Shown here piece by piece: positions 41,182 to 50,464 of a stretch of DNA of 64,000 nt. Positions within the stretch are counted from its first letter, which is position 1; every line of letters starts with the position of its first letter. The translations under genes and the position numbers were made by a program. The DNA comes from Algoriphagus terrigena DSM 22685 (GTDB lineage: Bacteria > Bacteroidota > Bacteroidia > Cytophagales > Cyclobacteriaceae): assembly GCF_000429445.1 (NCBI RefSeq), contig NZ_AUBW01000005.1, positions 124,001 to 188,000 of the forward strand, in the 5' to 3' direction. Below the pieces are notes generated by a model that was given only the letters and a program-made list of their open reading frames with translations, did no database searches and was not told the origin of the DNA.

Positions 41182-42720
41182 ATGAGCAGAGAAGTTAGAG
41201 TACGATTCGCCCCTTCCCCGACAGGCGCACTGCATATTGGCGGCGTCCGCACCGCGCTTTACAATTACCTTTTTGCCAAGAAAATGGGAGGAAAATTCCT
41301 CCTGCGAATTGAAGATACAGATCAGACCCGCTTTGTACCGGGTGCTGAAGAATATATCAAGGAATCCCTCGAATGGCTGGGGATCTCCCCTGTCGAGAGT
41401 CCCTGGAATCCGGGTGACTGCGGCCCTTATCGCCAGTCTGAGCGCAAGGCGATGTACATGCAGTATGCGCTGGACTTGGTGGAAAAAGGCCACGCCTACT
41501 ACGCATTCGACACTTCCGAGGAGTTGGAAGCGATGCGTGAGCGCCTCACTGCCGCCCGCGTCGTCTCTCCACAATACAACAGCATCACCCGCACGCAGAT
41601 GAAGAATTCGCTGACGCTCCCTGCTGAGGAAGTGAAAGCGCGTCTTGCCTCTGGCGAGCCCTATGTCATCCGCGTCAAAATTCCCCGCAACGAGGAAGTG
41701 CGGCTCAATGACATGATCCGTGGCTGGGTGTTGGTACACTCCAGTACCCTCGACGACAAGGTGTTGATGAAGTCCGACGGGATGCCTACTTATCATCTGG
41801 CCAACATCGTCGATGATCATTTGATGACGATTACGCACGTGATCCGTGGCGAAGAATGGTTGCCATCTGCGCCGCTTCACGTGTTGCTTTATCGGTTTTT
41901 TGGCTGGGAGGACACCATGCCCACTTTTGCGCATTTGCCACTTTTGCTGAAGCCTGACGGCAACGGAAAGCTTTCAAAACGTGATGGGGATAAGCTTGGT
42001 TTTCCGGTTTTTCCGTTGAATTGGGTTGATCCTTTCTCGGGTGAAAAAGCCTCTGGATTCCGTGAAGGCGGCTATTTGCCAGATGCTTTTCTGAATTTCC
42101 TTGCGTTCCTCGGTTGGAATCCTGGCGATGAGCGGGAGCTTTTCACCTTGGACGAGTTGGTGGAAGCTTTTTCTGTCGAGCGCATCGGCAAGTCCGGAAC
42201 CAAATTCGACATCGCCAAAGCCAAGTGGTACAACGAGCAGTATTTGAGAACCAAGCCCAACTCCGAATTGGTCGACTTCCTGACAGCTGACGCAAAAGCG
42301 GAGGGCTTGGAAGTGCCCGGCGACAAGGTCGAGGCAATCTTGAATCTTGTCAAAGGACGGGTGACATTTCCGGCGGATCTGTGGAGAGAAAGTAAGTTTT
42401 TGATCAGCGCACCGACGGAGTTTGACCAAGACGTAGCCGCCAAGAAATGGAATGCAGATGCCGCCAAACTGCTGGGCGACTATGCCACAGCATTGGACGT
42501 CTTCGAAGAGGCCTTCGACGCAGCGACTGCCAAGTCTTTGCTCGAAAGCACAGCCGAATCTGCTGGGATCAAACTCGGCAAAGTCATGCAGGCTGTTCGT
42601 TTGGCTGTAACTGGAATGGGCGGAGGCCCGGATTTGATGGAGGTTTTTGCTATCTTGGGTACTTCAGAAGTGGCCAAAAGAATCCGATTTGCGTTAAATA
42701 CTTTGACAATTGTAGCATAA
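41182..42720 (+). CDS. gltX: Glutamate-tRNA ligase
   Basis: A 512-residue class I aminoacyl-tRNA synthetase that charges tRNA-Glu. The HIGH-type motif is in PTGALHIGGVRTALYN (residues about 13-28) and the KMSKS-type motif is GKLSKRDGD (about 270). The C-terminal anticodon-binding part is present (GIKLGKVMQAVRLAVTGMGG). The ATG is well placed after a short leader with a hairpin. The next gene starts one base after the stop. Confidence 0.97.
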   Translation: MSREVRVRFAPSPTGALHIGGVRTALYNYLFAKKMGGKFLLRIEDTDQTRFVPGAEEYIKESLEWLGISPVESPWNPGDCGPYRQSERKAMYMQYALDLVEKGHAYYAFDTSEELEAMRERLTAARVVSPQYNSITRTQMKNSLTLPAEEVKARLASGEPYVIRVKIPRNEEVRLNDMIRGWVLVHSSTLDDKVLMKSDGMPTYHLANIVDDHLMTITHVIRGEEWLPSAPLHVLLYRFFGWEDTMPTFAHLPLLLKPDGNGKLSKRDGDKLGFPVFPLNWVDPFSGEKASGFREGGYLPDAFLNFLAFLGWNPGDERELFTLDELVEAFSVERIGKSGTKFDIAKAKWYNEQYLRTKPNSELVDFLTADAKAEGLEVPGDKVEAILNLVKGRVTFPADLWRESKFLISAPTEFDQDVAAKKWNADAAKLLGDYATALDVFEEAFDAATAKSLLESTAESAGIKLGKVMQAVRLAVTGMGGGPDLMEVFAILGTSEVAKRIRFALNTLTIVA

Positions 42721-42721
42721 G

Positions 42722-42907
42722 ATGACAAAGAAAAAGAAGAAAGAAGCCGATCCTCGGGTTCACGATGAGCTGAAAGGCTTCAAGATGGAGATCAATTCCT
42801 TTGGTGAGATTTCGTCAAGTTTTCCGATTGACAAGATCAATGAGTTTCTCAACAAAAATGTGGAGGACAAGAAACTGAAGGATCGGGATGATCTTAAGGA
42901 AGATTGA
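42722..42907 (+). CDS. Small conserved hypothetical protein
   Basis: A 61-residue, highly charged protein (MTKKKKKEADPRVHDELKGF, then KMEINSFGEISSSFPIDKIN). It has no signal peptide or membrane segment. I do not know the family's function, but the spacing (one base after gltX), the good composition and the terminator after it make it a real, co-transcribed gene. Confidence 0.75.
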   Translation: MTKKKKKEADPRVHDELKGFKMEINSFGEISSSFPIDKINEFLNKNVEDKKLKDRDDLKED

Positions 42908-42931
42908 ATTCTTGCCTGAATAAACAAAACT

Positions 42932-42956
42932 AAAAGCTCCTGATTGGAGCTTTTTT
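42932..42956 (+). terminator. Rho-independent terminator after the gltX operon
   Basis: AAAAGCTCC and its complement with a TGATT loop, then six T residues in total. Confidence 0.87.
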
Positions 42957-42992
42957 CATATACTTGAGTTCAATTCTAAAGAACCGGCGAAA

Positions 42993-45740
42993 ATGGGGAA
43001 AACTACTTTTTTGATCATCGTTTTTCTACTCGTTTCCATTCAATCTTTCGCCCAAACCAGCACGGTCACCGGTGTCGTGAAAGACGCCGATACAGGCGAG
43101 ACACTTCCTTTTTGCAGCGTATTCGTCAACAACACCACCATCTCCACGGCCACAGATATGGACGGGAAATTCACCCTCTCCGGTTTGGAACCGGGCGCTG
43201 TGGAGATTGGATTTTCTTTCATGGGCTACGTGGCAGAAACCAAGAAATTGACCCTAAATCCGGGCGGGACTGCTACGCTCAATCTTGCGCTGAAGCCCTT
43301 TGCGCAGGATCTAAGTGATGTGGAGATCCAAGCCTCGCGGGACAAAAACTGGGAGCGGGATCTGCGGAAATTTCAAAATCTCTTCGTCGGCATTGATGAG
43401 GCTGCTGCCCAGACTCAGATTCTGAACCCATGGGTGATCGATTTTCCTGCAGCTTCGGAAAAAGGAGCTTTTACCGCCAAAGCCGATCAGCCAATCGAGA
43501 TCGAAAACCAGTATCTGGGATACAAAATTACCTTTAACCTTAAGGAGTTTTTTGACTCTCCTACCAACTATCGGATCGCCGGAGCGGCGAGATTTGAAGA
43601 ATTGGCTCCGACATCTGACATCCAAAAATCGACTTGGGAAAAGAACCGGGCAGACGTGTATCGCAAGTCGCCTATGAATATGTTTCGAGCGATTCTCAGC
43701 GGGAGCCAGGAGCAGGAGGGCTTTTACCTCTACGGAGACAAGGCAGGCGGATCTGCCACTATGAACATGCGATCGGACATCTTTGCCAACGAACTGGGCA
43801 AATCAGTCGTGCCCTATAAGTCTGATCCACTTGTCACTCCCACCACTCCTCCGGGAGAATTTTTCATCAATCTCAAAGGCCGGATCGAGATCCACTATCA
43901 GAAGGGTTATGCACAGGCCAACACCTACAAAGACGCGCCCTATCCGGTCTCTTGGCTGGAAGTCAGCGGGGGCAAAGTGAAAGTCCGTGAGAACGGCACG
44001 GTGATGAATCCGCAGGATCTGGTGTTTTCCGGAGACATGGATCGCAAGCGCATCTCCAACCTCTTGCCGCTGGATTACGATGCAGAAAAGGCGATTATGC
44101 TCCAAGACGTGGCCAAGACGGCTAAAAACTACCAGGAAAAAGTCTACCTGCACACCGACAAACCTTACTATTATGCGGGAGACCAAGTCTTTTTTAAAGG
44201 ATATTTTGCCTACGGCAATCCCTACCTGCGGGATGAGCTGAGCAAGGTGCTCTACGTGGAGGTGATCGGCATGGACCGAGACCTGGTCATTGAAAAGAAA
44301 TTCCAGATCAGGGATGGGATCGTCGTGGGTGACTTCTATCTGCCGGATTCGATGGATGGGGAAAAGTATTTTCTCCGAGCCTATACCAACTGGATGCGCA
44401 ATTACGGCCCCAATCAGTATTTTCTCCAGACGCTGACCATTCTGGATCCCTACAAACGGATCGCTCCGGACGAAGCTGCGACATCTTGGTCAACGCAAGG
44501 AGTGGCTCTCCGCTCTGACAAGGAACAGTTTGGTCCGAGAGAAAAGGTCACTCTCACCCTCAAAGTAAGTGGCAGGAATGGGAAAGCCATCCCCGCGACG
44601 CTCTCAGTAGGAGCTTGGGATGCGAGACAGCTGGTTCCCGTGGCGAGAAGTCTGGAAATGGGAGCTGCGCTGGATCTACAGGGTATCTCAGAGACGCTCG
44701 GACTGGATCGATTCTCGTATCCGATCGAGAAAAGCCTCCACCTGGCGGGCAAAGTGACTGATGAGAAAGGCAAGGGAGCGTCTGCGGCGATGACTGCCTT
44801 CGTCAATGATTTCCAAGGAATGATTGACCTGGAGTCTTCGGGCGATGGTTCGTTCTTGTTGAACGACTTGGAGTTCTACGGACCGATGAAGTTGGCATTT
44901 TCCGCGATGGACAAGAAAGAGAAACCGCTGAATGTGGAATTGGATGTGCCGCTGAGAGCTCCGGTGGCGCTTCCTGCAGATGCCTTTTTCCCAAAGATAA
45001 CCATCCTAGCCACGCCGGTAAGGACGCCGGTCGTCGAGGAAATGGAAGCCCTGAGCCCAGCTGCTAACAGTCCGGGCGGGAAGCCTGCGATCTATGGCAA
45101 TCCAGATTTCGTGGTGCCGGGAGAAGACCTCATGAAAACAGGTAATAGTTCCGATCTGGTCAGCAGCCTGGCCGGGCATGTGCCAAGTATGAGAGTGACT
45201 CAGGTCGGAGCGACCGGTCAGCAACAGATCCGAATCCGTGGAGGGGCAGTGTCGGGCGGGGGCAGCATGGAGCCCTTGGTCATGCTCAATGGCGCCATCA
45301 TGGGCGCTGCCGGAGGCGCATCGGCGGCGGATAATCTCAGGGGAATCAATCCCTTCGACATTGATCGGGTCGAGGTCGTGACTCGTATGGCTCCGATGCT
45401 GGGCGATCAGGGGCGAAATGGTGTCATCTCCGTCTATCTCAAGGACAATGTTGGGATGGGTGATCTGTCCGGTCAACCAGGAATGAAGGAGTTTGTCGTG
45501 CAAGGCTATCAGCCTCAGGGGAATTTCGTGGCGGTGGACTATGGGCAATCGACTGAGAAAGTGGAAAAAGACGACCGACAGACCTTGTATTGGAATCCTT
45601 ATCTGGTGGCAGACGAAAAAGGTGAAGTGACCGTTTCGTATTATACTAACGACTCGGAAGGGCCAGTCGTGGTGGAGGTGAGAGGTCTCGGGATCGATGG
45701 AGAAATCATCACCGGAACCTTTATCCTCAATAAGAAGTAG
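42993..45740 (+). CDS. Carboxypeptidase-regulatory/MG2-like/TonB-plug protein without a barrel
   Basis: A 915-residue exported protein. After the signal peptide (ending QSFAQ) comes a carboxypeptidase-regulatory-like Ig domain (VTGVVKDADTGETLPFCSVF, about 24-105). A middle macroglobulin-like part begins near KVYLHTDKPYYYAGDQVFFK. A C-terminal TonB-receptor plug-like domain (SSDLVSSLAGHVPSMRV, QQQIRIRGG, PFDIDRVEVVT, GRNGVISVYLKD) lies at about 710-815. The protein ends about 100 residues later with YYTNDSEGPVVVEVRGLGID, so there is no 22-strand barrel. It probably works at the outer membrane as an accessory or sensor and not as a transporter; this is inference. Confidence 0.82.
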   Translation: MGKTTFLIIVFLLVSIQSFAQTSTVTGVVKDADTGETLPFCSVFVNNTTISTATDMDGKFTLSGLEPGAVEIGFSFMGYVAETKKLTLNPGGTATLNLALKPFAQDLSDVEIQASRDKNWERDLRKFQNLFVGIDEAAAQTQILNPWVIDFPAASEKGAFTAKADQPIEIENQYLGYKITFNLKEFFDSPTNYRIAGAARFEELAPTSDIQKSTWEKNRADVYRKSPMNMFRAILSGSQEQEGFYLYGDKAGGSATMNMRSDIFANELGKSVVPYKSDPLVTPTTPPGEFFINLKGRIEIHYQKGYAQANTYKDAPYPVSWLEVSGGKVKVRENGTVMNPQDLVFSGDMDRKRISNLLPLDYDAEKAIMLQDVAKTAKNYQEKVYLHTDKPYYYAGDQVFFKGYFAYGNPYLRDELSKVLYVEVIGMDRDLVIEKKFQIRDGIVVGDFYLPDSMDGEKYFLRAYTNWMRNYGPNQYFLQTLTILDPYKRIAPDEAATSWSTQGVALRSDKEQFGPREKVTLTLKVSGRNGKAIPATLSVGAWDARQLVPVARSLEMGAALDLQGISETLGLDRFSYPIEKSLHLAGKVTDEKGKGASAAMTAFVNDFQGMIDLESSGDGSFLLNDLEFYGPMKLAFSAMDKKEKPLNVELDVPLRAPVALPADAFFPKITILATPVRTPVVEEMEALSPAANSPGGKPAIYGNPDFVVPGEDLMKTGNSSDLVSSLAGHVPSMRVTQVGATGQQQIRIRGGAVSGGGSMEPLVMLNGAIMGAAGGASAADNLRGINPFDIDRVEVVTRMAPMLGDQGRNGVISVYLKDNVGMGDLSGQPGMKEFVVQGYQPQGNFVAVDYGQSTEKVEKDDRQTLYWNPYLVADEKGEVTVSYYTNDSEGPVVVEVRGLGIDGEIITGTFILNKK

Positions 45741-45772
45741 CACCGGTTGTCCGAATTCCCTTATTTTTGGAA

Positions 45773-46420
45773 ATGAATAAAATTCTGATTTCCTTTTTTC
45801 TGTTGACATTGCCGTTGGGTGCTTTTGCGCAGCTCAGCGTAGGAATCAGAGGAGGATATGCCACGTCCAGCTACAGCTACCAGGGAACCGCCTCAACACG
45901 AAGCACTTCAGTGGACGGAATCGGAGCACCGACCTTTGCGGTCGTAGTGGAGTATTTCAACGCAAAAAATGCCGGGGTTGAATTCAACGCTCAGCAATTG
46001 ACACTTGGGTTCAGGCAGTTTTCTGAGGAAGAACACCTCAATCACACAGAGCTGACTTACCTCAAGATGCCTCTGTTGGCCAGTTTTTTTGCGGGAAGGT
46101 CAGGCCGCTTTCAGATCAAGTTCGGTCCACATTTGGGAGTTTTACTGAAAGCGGAAGATATCACCCGGGAGTACTCGGGAGCGACGCCACCCGAATTGCC
46201 GACCTACGGCGGATCCACGGACAATCCCAATAAGTTGATGTACGGACTGACGGCTGGAGCGGGAATTTCTAAGCTTTTTGGGAAAAGTACTATCTCGGGT
46301 GAAGTTCGGTTTGCCTATGATTTCACCAATCCAGAGTCCCAAGACAGAGTTTATGACATGGGCTCAACCAATCTGGAGTTTACTTTGGCCTACCTTTTCC
46401 GAATAAAAGAATGGAAGTAG
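45773..46420 (+). CDS. Outer-membrane beta-barrel (porin family) protein
   Basis: A 215-residue protein with a signal peptide (ending GAFAQ), then strands LSVGIRGGYATSSYSY, GVEFNAQQLTLGFRQF, FQIKFGPHLGVLLKAE and a C-terminal LEFTLAYLFRIKEWK. The start is the ATG at 45773; the TTG six bases earlier is not needed. It follows the plug protein gene by 32 bases, so the two may be one operon whose products work together at the outer membrane. Confidence 0.83.
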   Translation: MNKILISFFLLTLPLGAFAQLSVGIRGGYATSSYSYQGTASTRSTSVDGIGAPTFAVVVEYFNAKNAGVEFNAQQLTLGFRQFSEEEHLNHTELTYLKMPLLASFFAGRSGRFQIKFGPHLGVLLKAEDITREYSGATPPELPTYGGSTDNPNKLMYGLTAGAGISKLFGKSTISGEVRFAYDFTNPESQDRVYDMGSTNLEFTLAYLFRIKEWK

Positions 46421-46425
46421 AAAAG

Positions 46426-46455
46426 TTGAATGCTTCGAGGGACTACTTAACTTTG
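46426..46455 (+). promoter_or_regulatory. Bacteroidota-type promoter for aroQ
   Basis: TTG at 46426-46428 and TAACTTTG at 46448-46455 are 19 bases apart, as in the -33/-7 consensus TTTG-N19-21-TAnnTTTG. The aroQ start lies 26 bases downstream. Confidence 0.6.
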
Positions 46456-46481
46456 AGCCAAAGCTTTAAACCTAAAATGCC

Positions 46482-46910
46482 TTGAAAATCCAAATCATCA
46501 ATGGCCCCAACCTAAATCTGCTGGGTAAAAGAGAGCCGGAAATCTACGGAAGCGAATCTTTTGAAGACTACTTCGCGCAACTGCAAAAACGCTTTCCCCA
46601 AGTCGAACTCCACTATTATCAAAGCAATGTAGAAGGCGAGTTGATCAACAAAATCCATGAAGTCGGGTTCACCTTCGACGCCATCTTGCTAAATGCAGGC
46701 GGCTACACCCACACCTCGGTGGCGATCTCCGATGCGATCTCGGGAGTGACCACACCGACGTTGGAAGTCCACATTTCGAATATCTACAAGCGCGAAGAAT
46801 TTCGTCATAAAAGCATCATCTCCAAGTCTTGTGTCGGCATGATATCCGGCTTGGGACTCAAGGGTTACGAACTTGGCATTACTTATTTTCTCCACACTCC
46901 AGCACTATGA
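46482..46910 (+). CDS. aroQ: Type II 3-dehydroquinate dehydratase
   Basis: A 142-residue enzyme of the shikimate pathway that dehydrates 3-dehydroquinate. Family motifs are all present: NGPNLNLLGKREPEIYG (with the catalytic Tyr), YQSNVEGELINKIH, LNAGGYTHTSVA and EVHISNIYKREEFRHKS. The start is a TTG (46482); the nearby ATG at 46477 is out of frame. The next gene overlaps its stop by ATGA. Confidence 0.95.
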   Translation: MKIQIINGPNLNLLGKREPEIYGSESFEDYFAQLQKRFPQVELHYYQSNVEGELINKIHEVGFTFDAILLNAGGYTHTSVAISDAISGVTTPTLEVHISNIYKREEFRHKSIISKSCVGMISGLGLKGYELGITYFLHTPAL

Positions 46911-47962
46911 TCACCTTTGCTCCCGGCCCGTCTAAGGTTTACGACGCGCTACCAAAATACATGCAGGACGCCTACGATCAGGGGATCCTCAGTGCCAATC
47001 ACCGCAGTGGAGTGTTCATGCATCTCTATCAGGAGACTGAGCAGCTGATGCGGGACAAGCTCCACATGCCGGATGATTACAAGCTTTTGCTCACCTCCTC
47101 CGCTACTGAAAACTGGGAGATCATCACCCAGTCCATCGTGGAGCAGGCGAGCTTTCATATCTACTCGGGATCCTTCGGGAAAAAATGGGTGGAGTTTGCC
47201 AAACACATCATTCCCGCTACCGGAGCTTTGAAGCTCGACGCCAATCAGGCGGTGGACGTAGCCGGATTGGAAATCAGCGAGGATTTTGATCTGATTGCCG
47301 TCACCCAAAACGAAACGGCAAACGCAACTCAAGTTCCGATGTCGGTCTTGGAAGCGATTGGAGAGAAATTTCCTGAGAAGATGATTGCCGTGGACACTAC
47401 TTCGTCGATGGGGGGAATCGAGCTGGACTTTGCGCTTGCAGATATTTGGTATGGCTCGGTGCAAAAATGCTTCGGTCTTCCGGCTGGTTTGGGTTTTTTG
47501 ATCCTCTCTCCAAAAGCCGTCGAAAAATCCCAGCGCAAGGGTGAAAAGGGCAGATACAACAGCCTAAGCTTTATGTTGGAAAACGCGGCTGGCTACCAGA
47601 CCCACTACACTCCAAATGTCTTTGGGATTTACTTGCTGAACCGTGTTTTGAAAGATCTGGAAGAAATCCAGCACGTCGACGCCCGTCTGAGGGCTCGAAT
47701 GTCCAAGTTGGAGAACACCATCGCCCAGTCGGACAAATTCAGGATGCTGGTGGACAATGCTGAGACCCGAAGTACCACAGTGATGGCGGTGGCAGGAACC
47801 GAGGAGCTGATTTCGGCGGTGAAAAAAGCGGCCGAAAAGGGAGGAATGCAACTCGGAAGTGGGTACGGACCACATAAGCCAACGAGCTTTCGTATCGCAA
47901 ATTTCCCCGCAATTACAGACGCGGAGTTTGATCGCTTGATTGACTTCCTGAAAAACTACTAA
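46907..47962 (+). CDS. Class V aminotransferase (SerC/alanine-glyoxylate type)
   Basis: A 351-residue PLP enzyme of fold type I. The PLP lysine is Lys187 (GSVQKCFGLPAG), the phosphate-binding region is LTSSATENWE and the cofactor Asp lies in IAVDTTSSMGG. The N-terminal APGPSKV and the length suggest a phosphoserine- or alanine-glyoxylate-type aminotransferase; I cannot fix the substrate. The ATG at 46907 overlaps the aroQ stop and is preferred to the longer reading from 46829. Confidence 0.88.
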   Translation: MITFAPGPSKVYDALPKYMQDAYDQGILSANHRSGVFMHLYQETEQLMRDKLHMPDDYKLLLTSSATENWEIITQSIVEQASFHIYSGSFGKKWVEFAKHIIPATGALKLDANQAVDVAGLEISEDFDLIAVTQNETANATQVPMSVLEAIGEKFPEKMIAVDTTSSMGGIELDFALADIWYGSVQKCFGLPAGLGFLILSPKAVEKSQRKGEKGRYNSLSFMLENAAGYQTHYTPNVFGIYLLNRVLKDLEEIQHVDARLRARMSKLENTIAQSDKFRMLVDNAETRSTTVMAVAGTEELISAVKKAAEKGGMQLGSGYGPHKPTSFRIANFPAITDAEFDRLIDFLKNY

Positions 47963-47990
47963 GAGGTTTTCACCGATCAGTATTGAATAA

Positions 47991-48018
47991 AAAAGCCCGG
48001 AGCCAAATCCGGGCTTTT
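47991..48018 (+). terminator. Rho-independent terminator, bidirectional
   Basis: AAAAGCCCGGA and its complement around GCCAAA, between the convergent aminotransferase and symporter genes. Confidence 0.88.
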
Positions 48019-48027
48019 CTGTTTCCG

Positions 48028-49365
48028 TTATTCTTGCACGCTTTCGTTTGCAGTGAAAGGATTGCTTTTTCGGATCAATCCCTCCGGAAGCTCACCCTCC
48101 GTACTTGCGACCACGGTACAGACAACCACATCCCCAGTCACATTGACGACAGTCCTAAACATATCCAGGATTCGGTCAGGAGCAATGATTAGCGCTATCC
48201 CGGCTGCAGGGACCTGGATAGATTCCAACACAATAATCAGCATAATCAATCCGGCACCTGGCACACCAGCCGAGCCAATGGAGGCCAAAGTCGCCGTCAG
48301 TACGATCATCAGTTGCTGTGTCCAGGTCAATTCCATGCCGAGGGCCTGCGCGATAAATACCGCTGCCACACCCTGGTAAAGGCTCGTGCCGTCCATATTC
48401 ACCGTAGCACCCAGTGGCAGCACAAAGCTGGAGATGTTTTCAGATACACCGATTTCCTCCTCTGTCTGCTTCATCGTGACTGGCAAAGTAGCGGAACTGG
48501 ATGAAGTGGTAAAAGCCAAAAGTTGGGCGGGACGGATGGCTTTGAAGAAATCCTTGTAGGGAACTTTGGTAAAGGCTGCCAAAATCGAAGGATAAACTGC
48601 AAAAACCATTATAAACAGTCCTCCTAATACGACCAGGCTATATTTCAACAAAGCCAAAAGCAGTTGAATGGCAGAATCCGGATTGTTTCCAGCGATCTCG
48701 ACAATCAGTGATGCCATGAGTGCAAAGACACCATAGGGCGCGACCATCATGATAAAATTGACGATCTGGATGATCACATCGTTGAAACCGTCAAAGAATA
48801 CAATAATCGGATCGGCCTTTGACTTTGGCACTTTCAGCAATGCGACTCCCACAATCAGCGCAAAAAATACGACTTGGAGCATTGCTGCATTGTCTGTGGT
48901 GGCAGCAAAGATGTTTTCAGGAACGATGTCAATGACCGGTTGCAGGGGACTTTGTTCTTTTATTTCTTCAGCCAGACCGACTTTGGAGCCTGCGTCGCCT
49001 TGATACAGGGTCATGAGATTTTCCCTGGTTTCCGCCGGAAGGCTAGTCCCAGGCTGAAATACATTGACCAAAACCAATCCTATGGTAATGGCTAAGACGG
49101 TGGTGCAAAGATAAATCGCAATGGTCTTGCCCCCGATACGGCTAAGTTTGGACACGTCCCCAAGGTTGGACACCCCCACGATCAGAGAGGAAAGCACCAG
49201 CGGGACTGCGATCATCTTCAACGCATTGATAAAGATCGTGCCGATCGGCTTGATAAAGTCCAGCGTGAAGGAATTGGGAATATTGGTCTTGATGACCACT
49301 AACCCAAAAACCAACCCCAGAACCAGGCCGATGATGATCTGAGTATGTAGAGCTAATTTTTTCAA
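48028..49365 (-). CDS. Dicarboxylate/amino-acid:cation symporter (DAACS family)
   Basis: A 445-residue membrane protein with the glutamate/dicarboxylate transporter hallmarks: FTTSSSSATLPVT (HP1 serine-rich loop), GATVNMDGTSLYQG (the NMDGT motif, helix 7), and ASIGSAGVPGAG (HP2). It imports C4-dicarboxylates or acidic amino acids with Na+ or H+. I start it at the TTG at 49365 (MKKLALHTQI), 13 bases after aroC; the longer reading from 49392 would overlap the aroC end. Confidence 0.92.
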   Translation of the reverse strand: MKKLALHTQIIIGLVLGLVFGLVVIKTNIPNSFTLDFIKPIGTIFINALKMIAVPLVLSSLIVGVSNLGDVSKLSRIGGKTIAIYLCTTVLAITIGLVLVNVFQPGTSLPAETRENLMTLYQGDAGSKVGLAEEIKEQSPLQPVIDIVPENIFAATTDNAAMLQVVFFALIVGVALLKVPKSKADPIIVFFDGFNDVIIQIVNFIMMVAPYGVFALMASLIVEIAGNNPDSAIQLLLALLKYSLVVLGGLFIMVFAVYPSILAAFTKVPYKDFFKAIRPAQLLAFTTSSSSATLPVTMKQTEEEIGVSENISSFVLPLGATVNMDGTSLYQGVAAVFIAQALGMELTWTQQLMIVLTATLASIGSAGVPGAGLIMLIIVLESIQVPAAGIALIIAPDRILDMFRTVVNVTGDVVVCTVVASTEGELPEGLIRKSNPFTANESVQE

Positions 49366-49378
49366 TGTATATCGGGGT

Positions 49379-50464
49379 TTATATTTCTGCAAGTTTATTG
49401 GTCTTGGCTATTAAAAGGTAGTCCGCAATCACCAGCGCAGCCATAGCCTCTACAATCGGTACCGCGCGGGGGACTACGCAGGGATCATGTCTCCCCTTTC
49501 CGCTGACAGTGACGGTTTCACCGGCTTCGTTGAGTGATTCTTGGTCCTGCATGATCGTGGCTACCGGTTTGAACGCCACTCTAAAATAGATGTCCTCGCC
49601 GTTGCTGATCCCGCCTTGGATTCCTCCTGAGTGATTGGTCAGTGTATGGACTTGACCACCTTCTTTGACAAAGGTGTCGTTGTGCTGCGAGCCTCTCATC
49701 TTGACGCCTTCGAAGCCGCTACCGTATTCGAAGCCTTTGACGGCATTGATACTGAGCATCGCTTTGCCCAGCTCGGCATGAAGCCGATCAAAAACCGGCT
49801 CACCCAGGCCAGGAGGCGTGTTTTTGATCACACAGGTAACTACTCCTCCGATCGTATCCCGCTCCAGCCGAACCACATCAATCAAGGAGATCATCTGCTC
49901 GGCCATCTCCGGATCAGGACATCGGACAATATTTTCCTCGGCAAGATCCAGATTGAGTTCAGTGTAACTTTTCTCCAGCGTCAAATCGCCAACCTGAGAA
50001 ACGAACGCTTGCACGCTAATCCCTTTTGCTTCCAAAAACTGCTTTGCGACAGCACCTCCAGCCACTCTGGCTGCAGTCTCCCGCGCACTGGAGCGACCTC
50101 CGCCACGGTAATCACGGATGCCGTACTTTTCGAAGTAAGTGTAATCGGCGTGTGAAGGGCGAAACTTGTCCGCGATATGGGAATAGTCTTTACTTTTTTG
50201 GTCGGAGTTTTGGATCACGATGCCGATCGGGGTGCCTGTGGTCTTGCCTTCAAATACCCCGGAAAGAATTTCGATTTCGTCTTCTTCTTTGCGCTGGGTG
50301 GTGATCTTGGACTGGCCGGGCTTTCGACGCTGCATTTCCAGACGGATCTTCTCCTCATCCAATACCAACCCCGCCGGACAGCCTTCCACGATAGCGCCCA
50401 AAGCTTTTCCGTGTGATTCACCAAACGTGGTGATTTTGAAAAGCTTGCCAAATGAATTTCCCAT
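49379..50464 (-). CDS. aroC: Chorismate synthase
   Basis: A 361-residue enzyme that turns 5-enolpyruvylshikimate 3-phosphate into chorismate with reduced FMN. The signatures are [18 protein letters not shown] near the start, [19 protein letters not shown] in the middle, and [20 protein letters not shown] near the end. Its start codon overlaps the stop of batD by one base (TAATG), so it is translationally coupled. Its pathway mate aroQ is 3 kb away on the other strand. Confidence 0.97.
   Translation of the reverse strand: MGNSFGKLFKITTFGESHGKALGAIVEGCPAGLVLDEEKIRLEMQRRKPGQSKITTQRKEEDEIEILSGVFEGKTTGTPIGIVIQNSDQKSKDYSHIADKFRPSHADYTYFEKYGIRDYRGGGRSSARETAARVAGGAVAKQFLEAKGISVQAFVSQVGDLTLEKSYTELNLDLAEENIVRCPDPEMAEQMISLIDVVRLERDTIGGVVTCVIKNTPPGLGEPVFDRLHAELGKAMLSINAVKGFEYGSGFEGVKMRGSQHNDTFVKEGGQVHTLTNHSGGIQGGISNGEDIYFRVAFKPVATIMQDQESLNEAGETVTVSGKGRHDPCVVPRAVPIVEAMAALVIADYLLIAKTNKLAEI

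Noticed and set aside
41098..41934. 278-residue minus-strand frame
   Set aside because: It is antisense to gltX, which has clear HIGH/KMSKS motifs; the frame is rich in His, Arg and Val as expected of a shadow.
45006..45809. 267-residue minus-strand frame
   Set aside because: It is antisense to the plug protein gene and crosses the next gene start.
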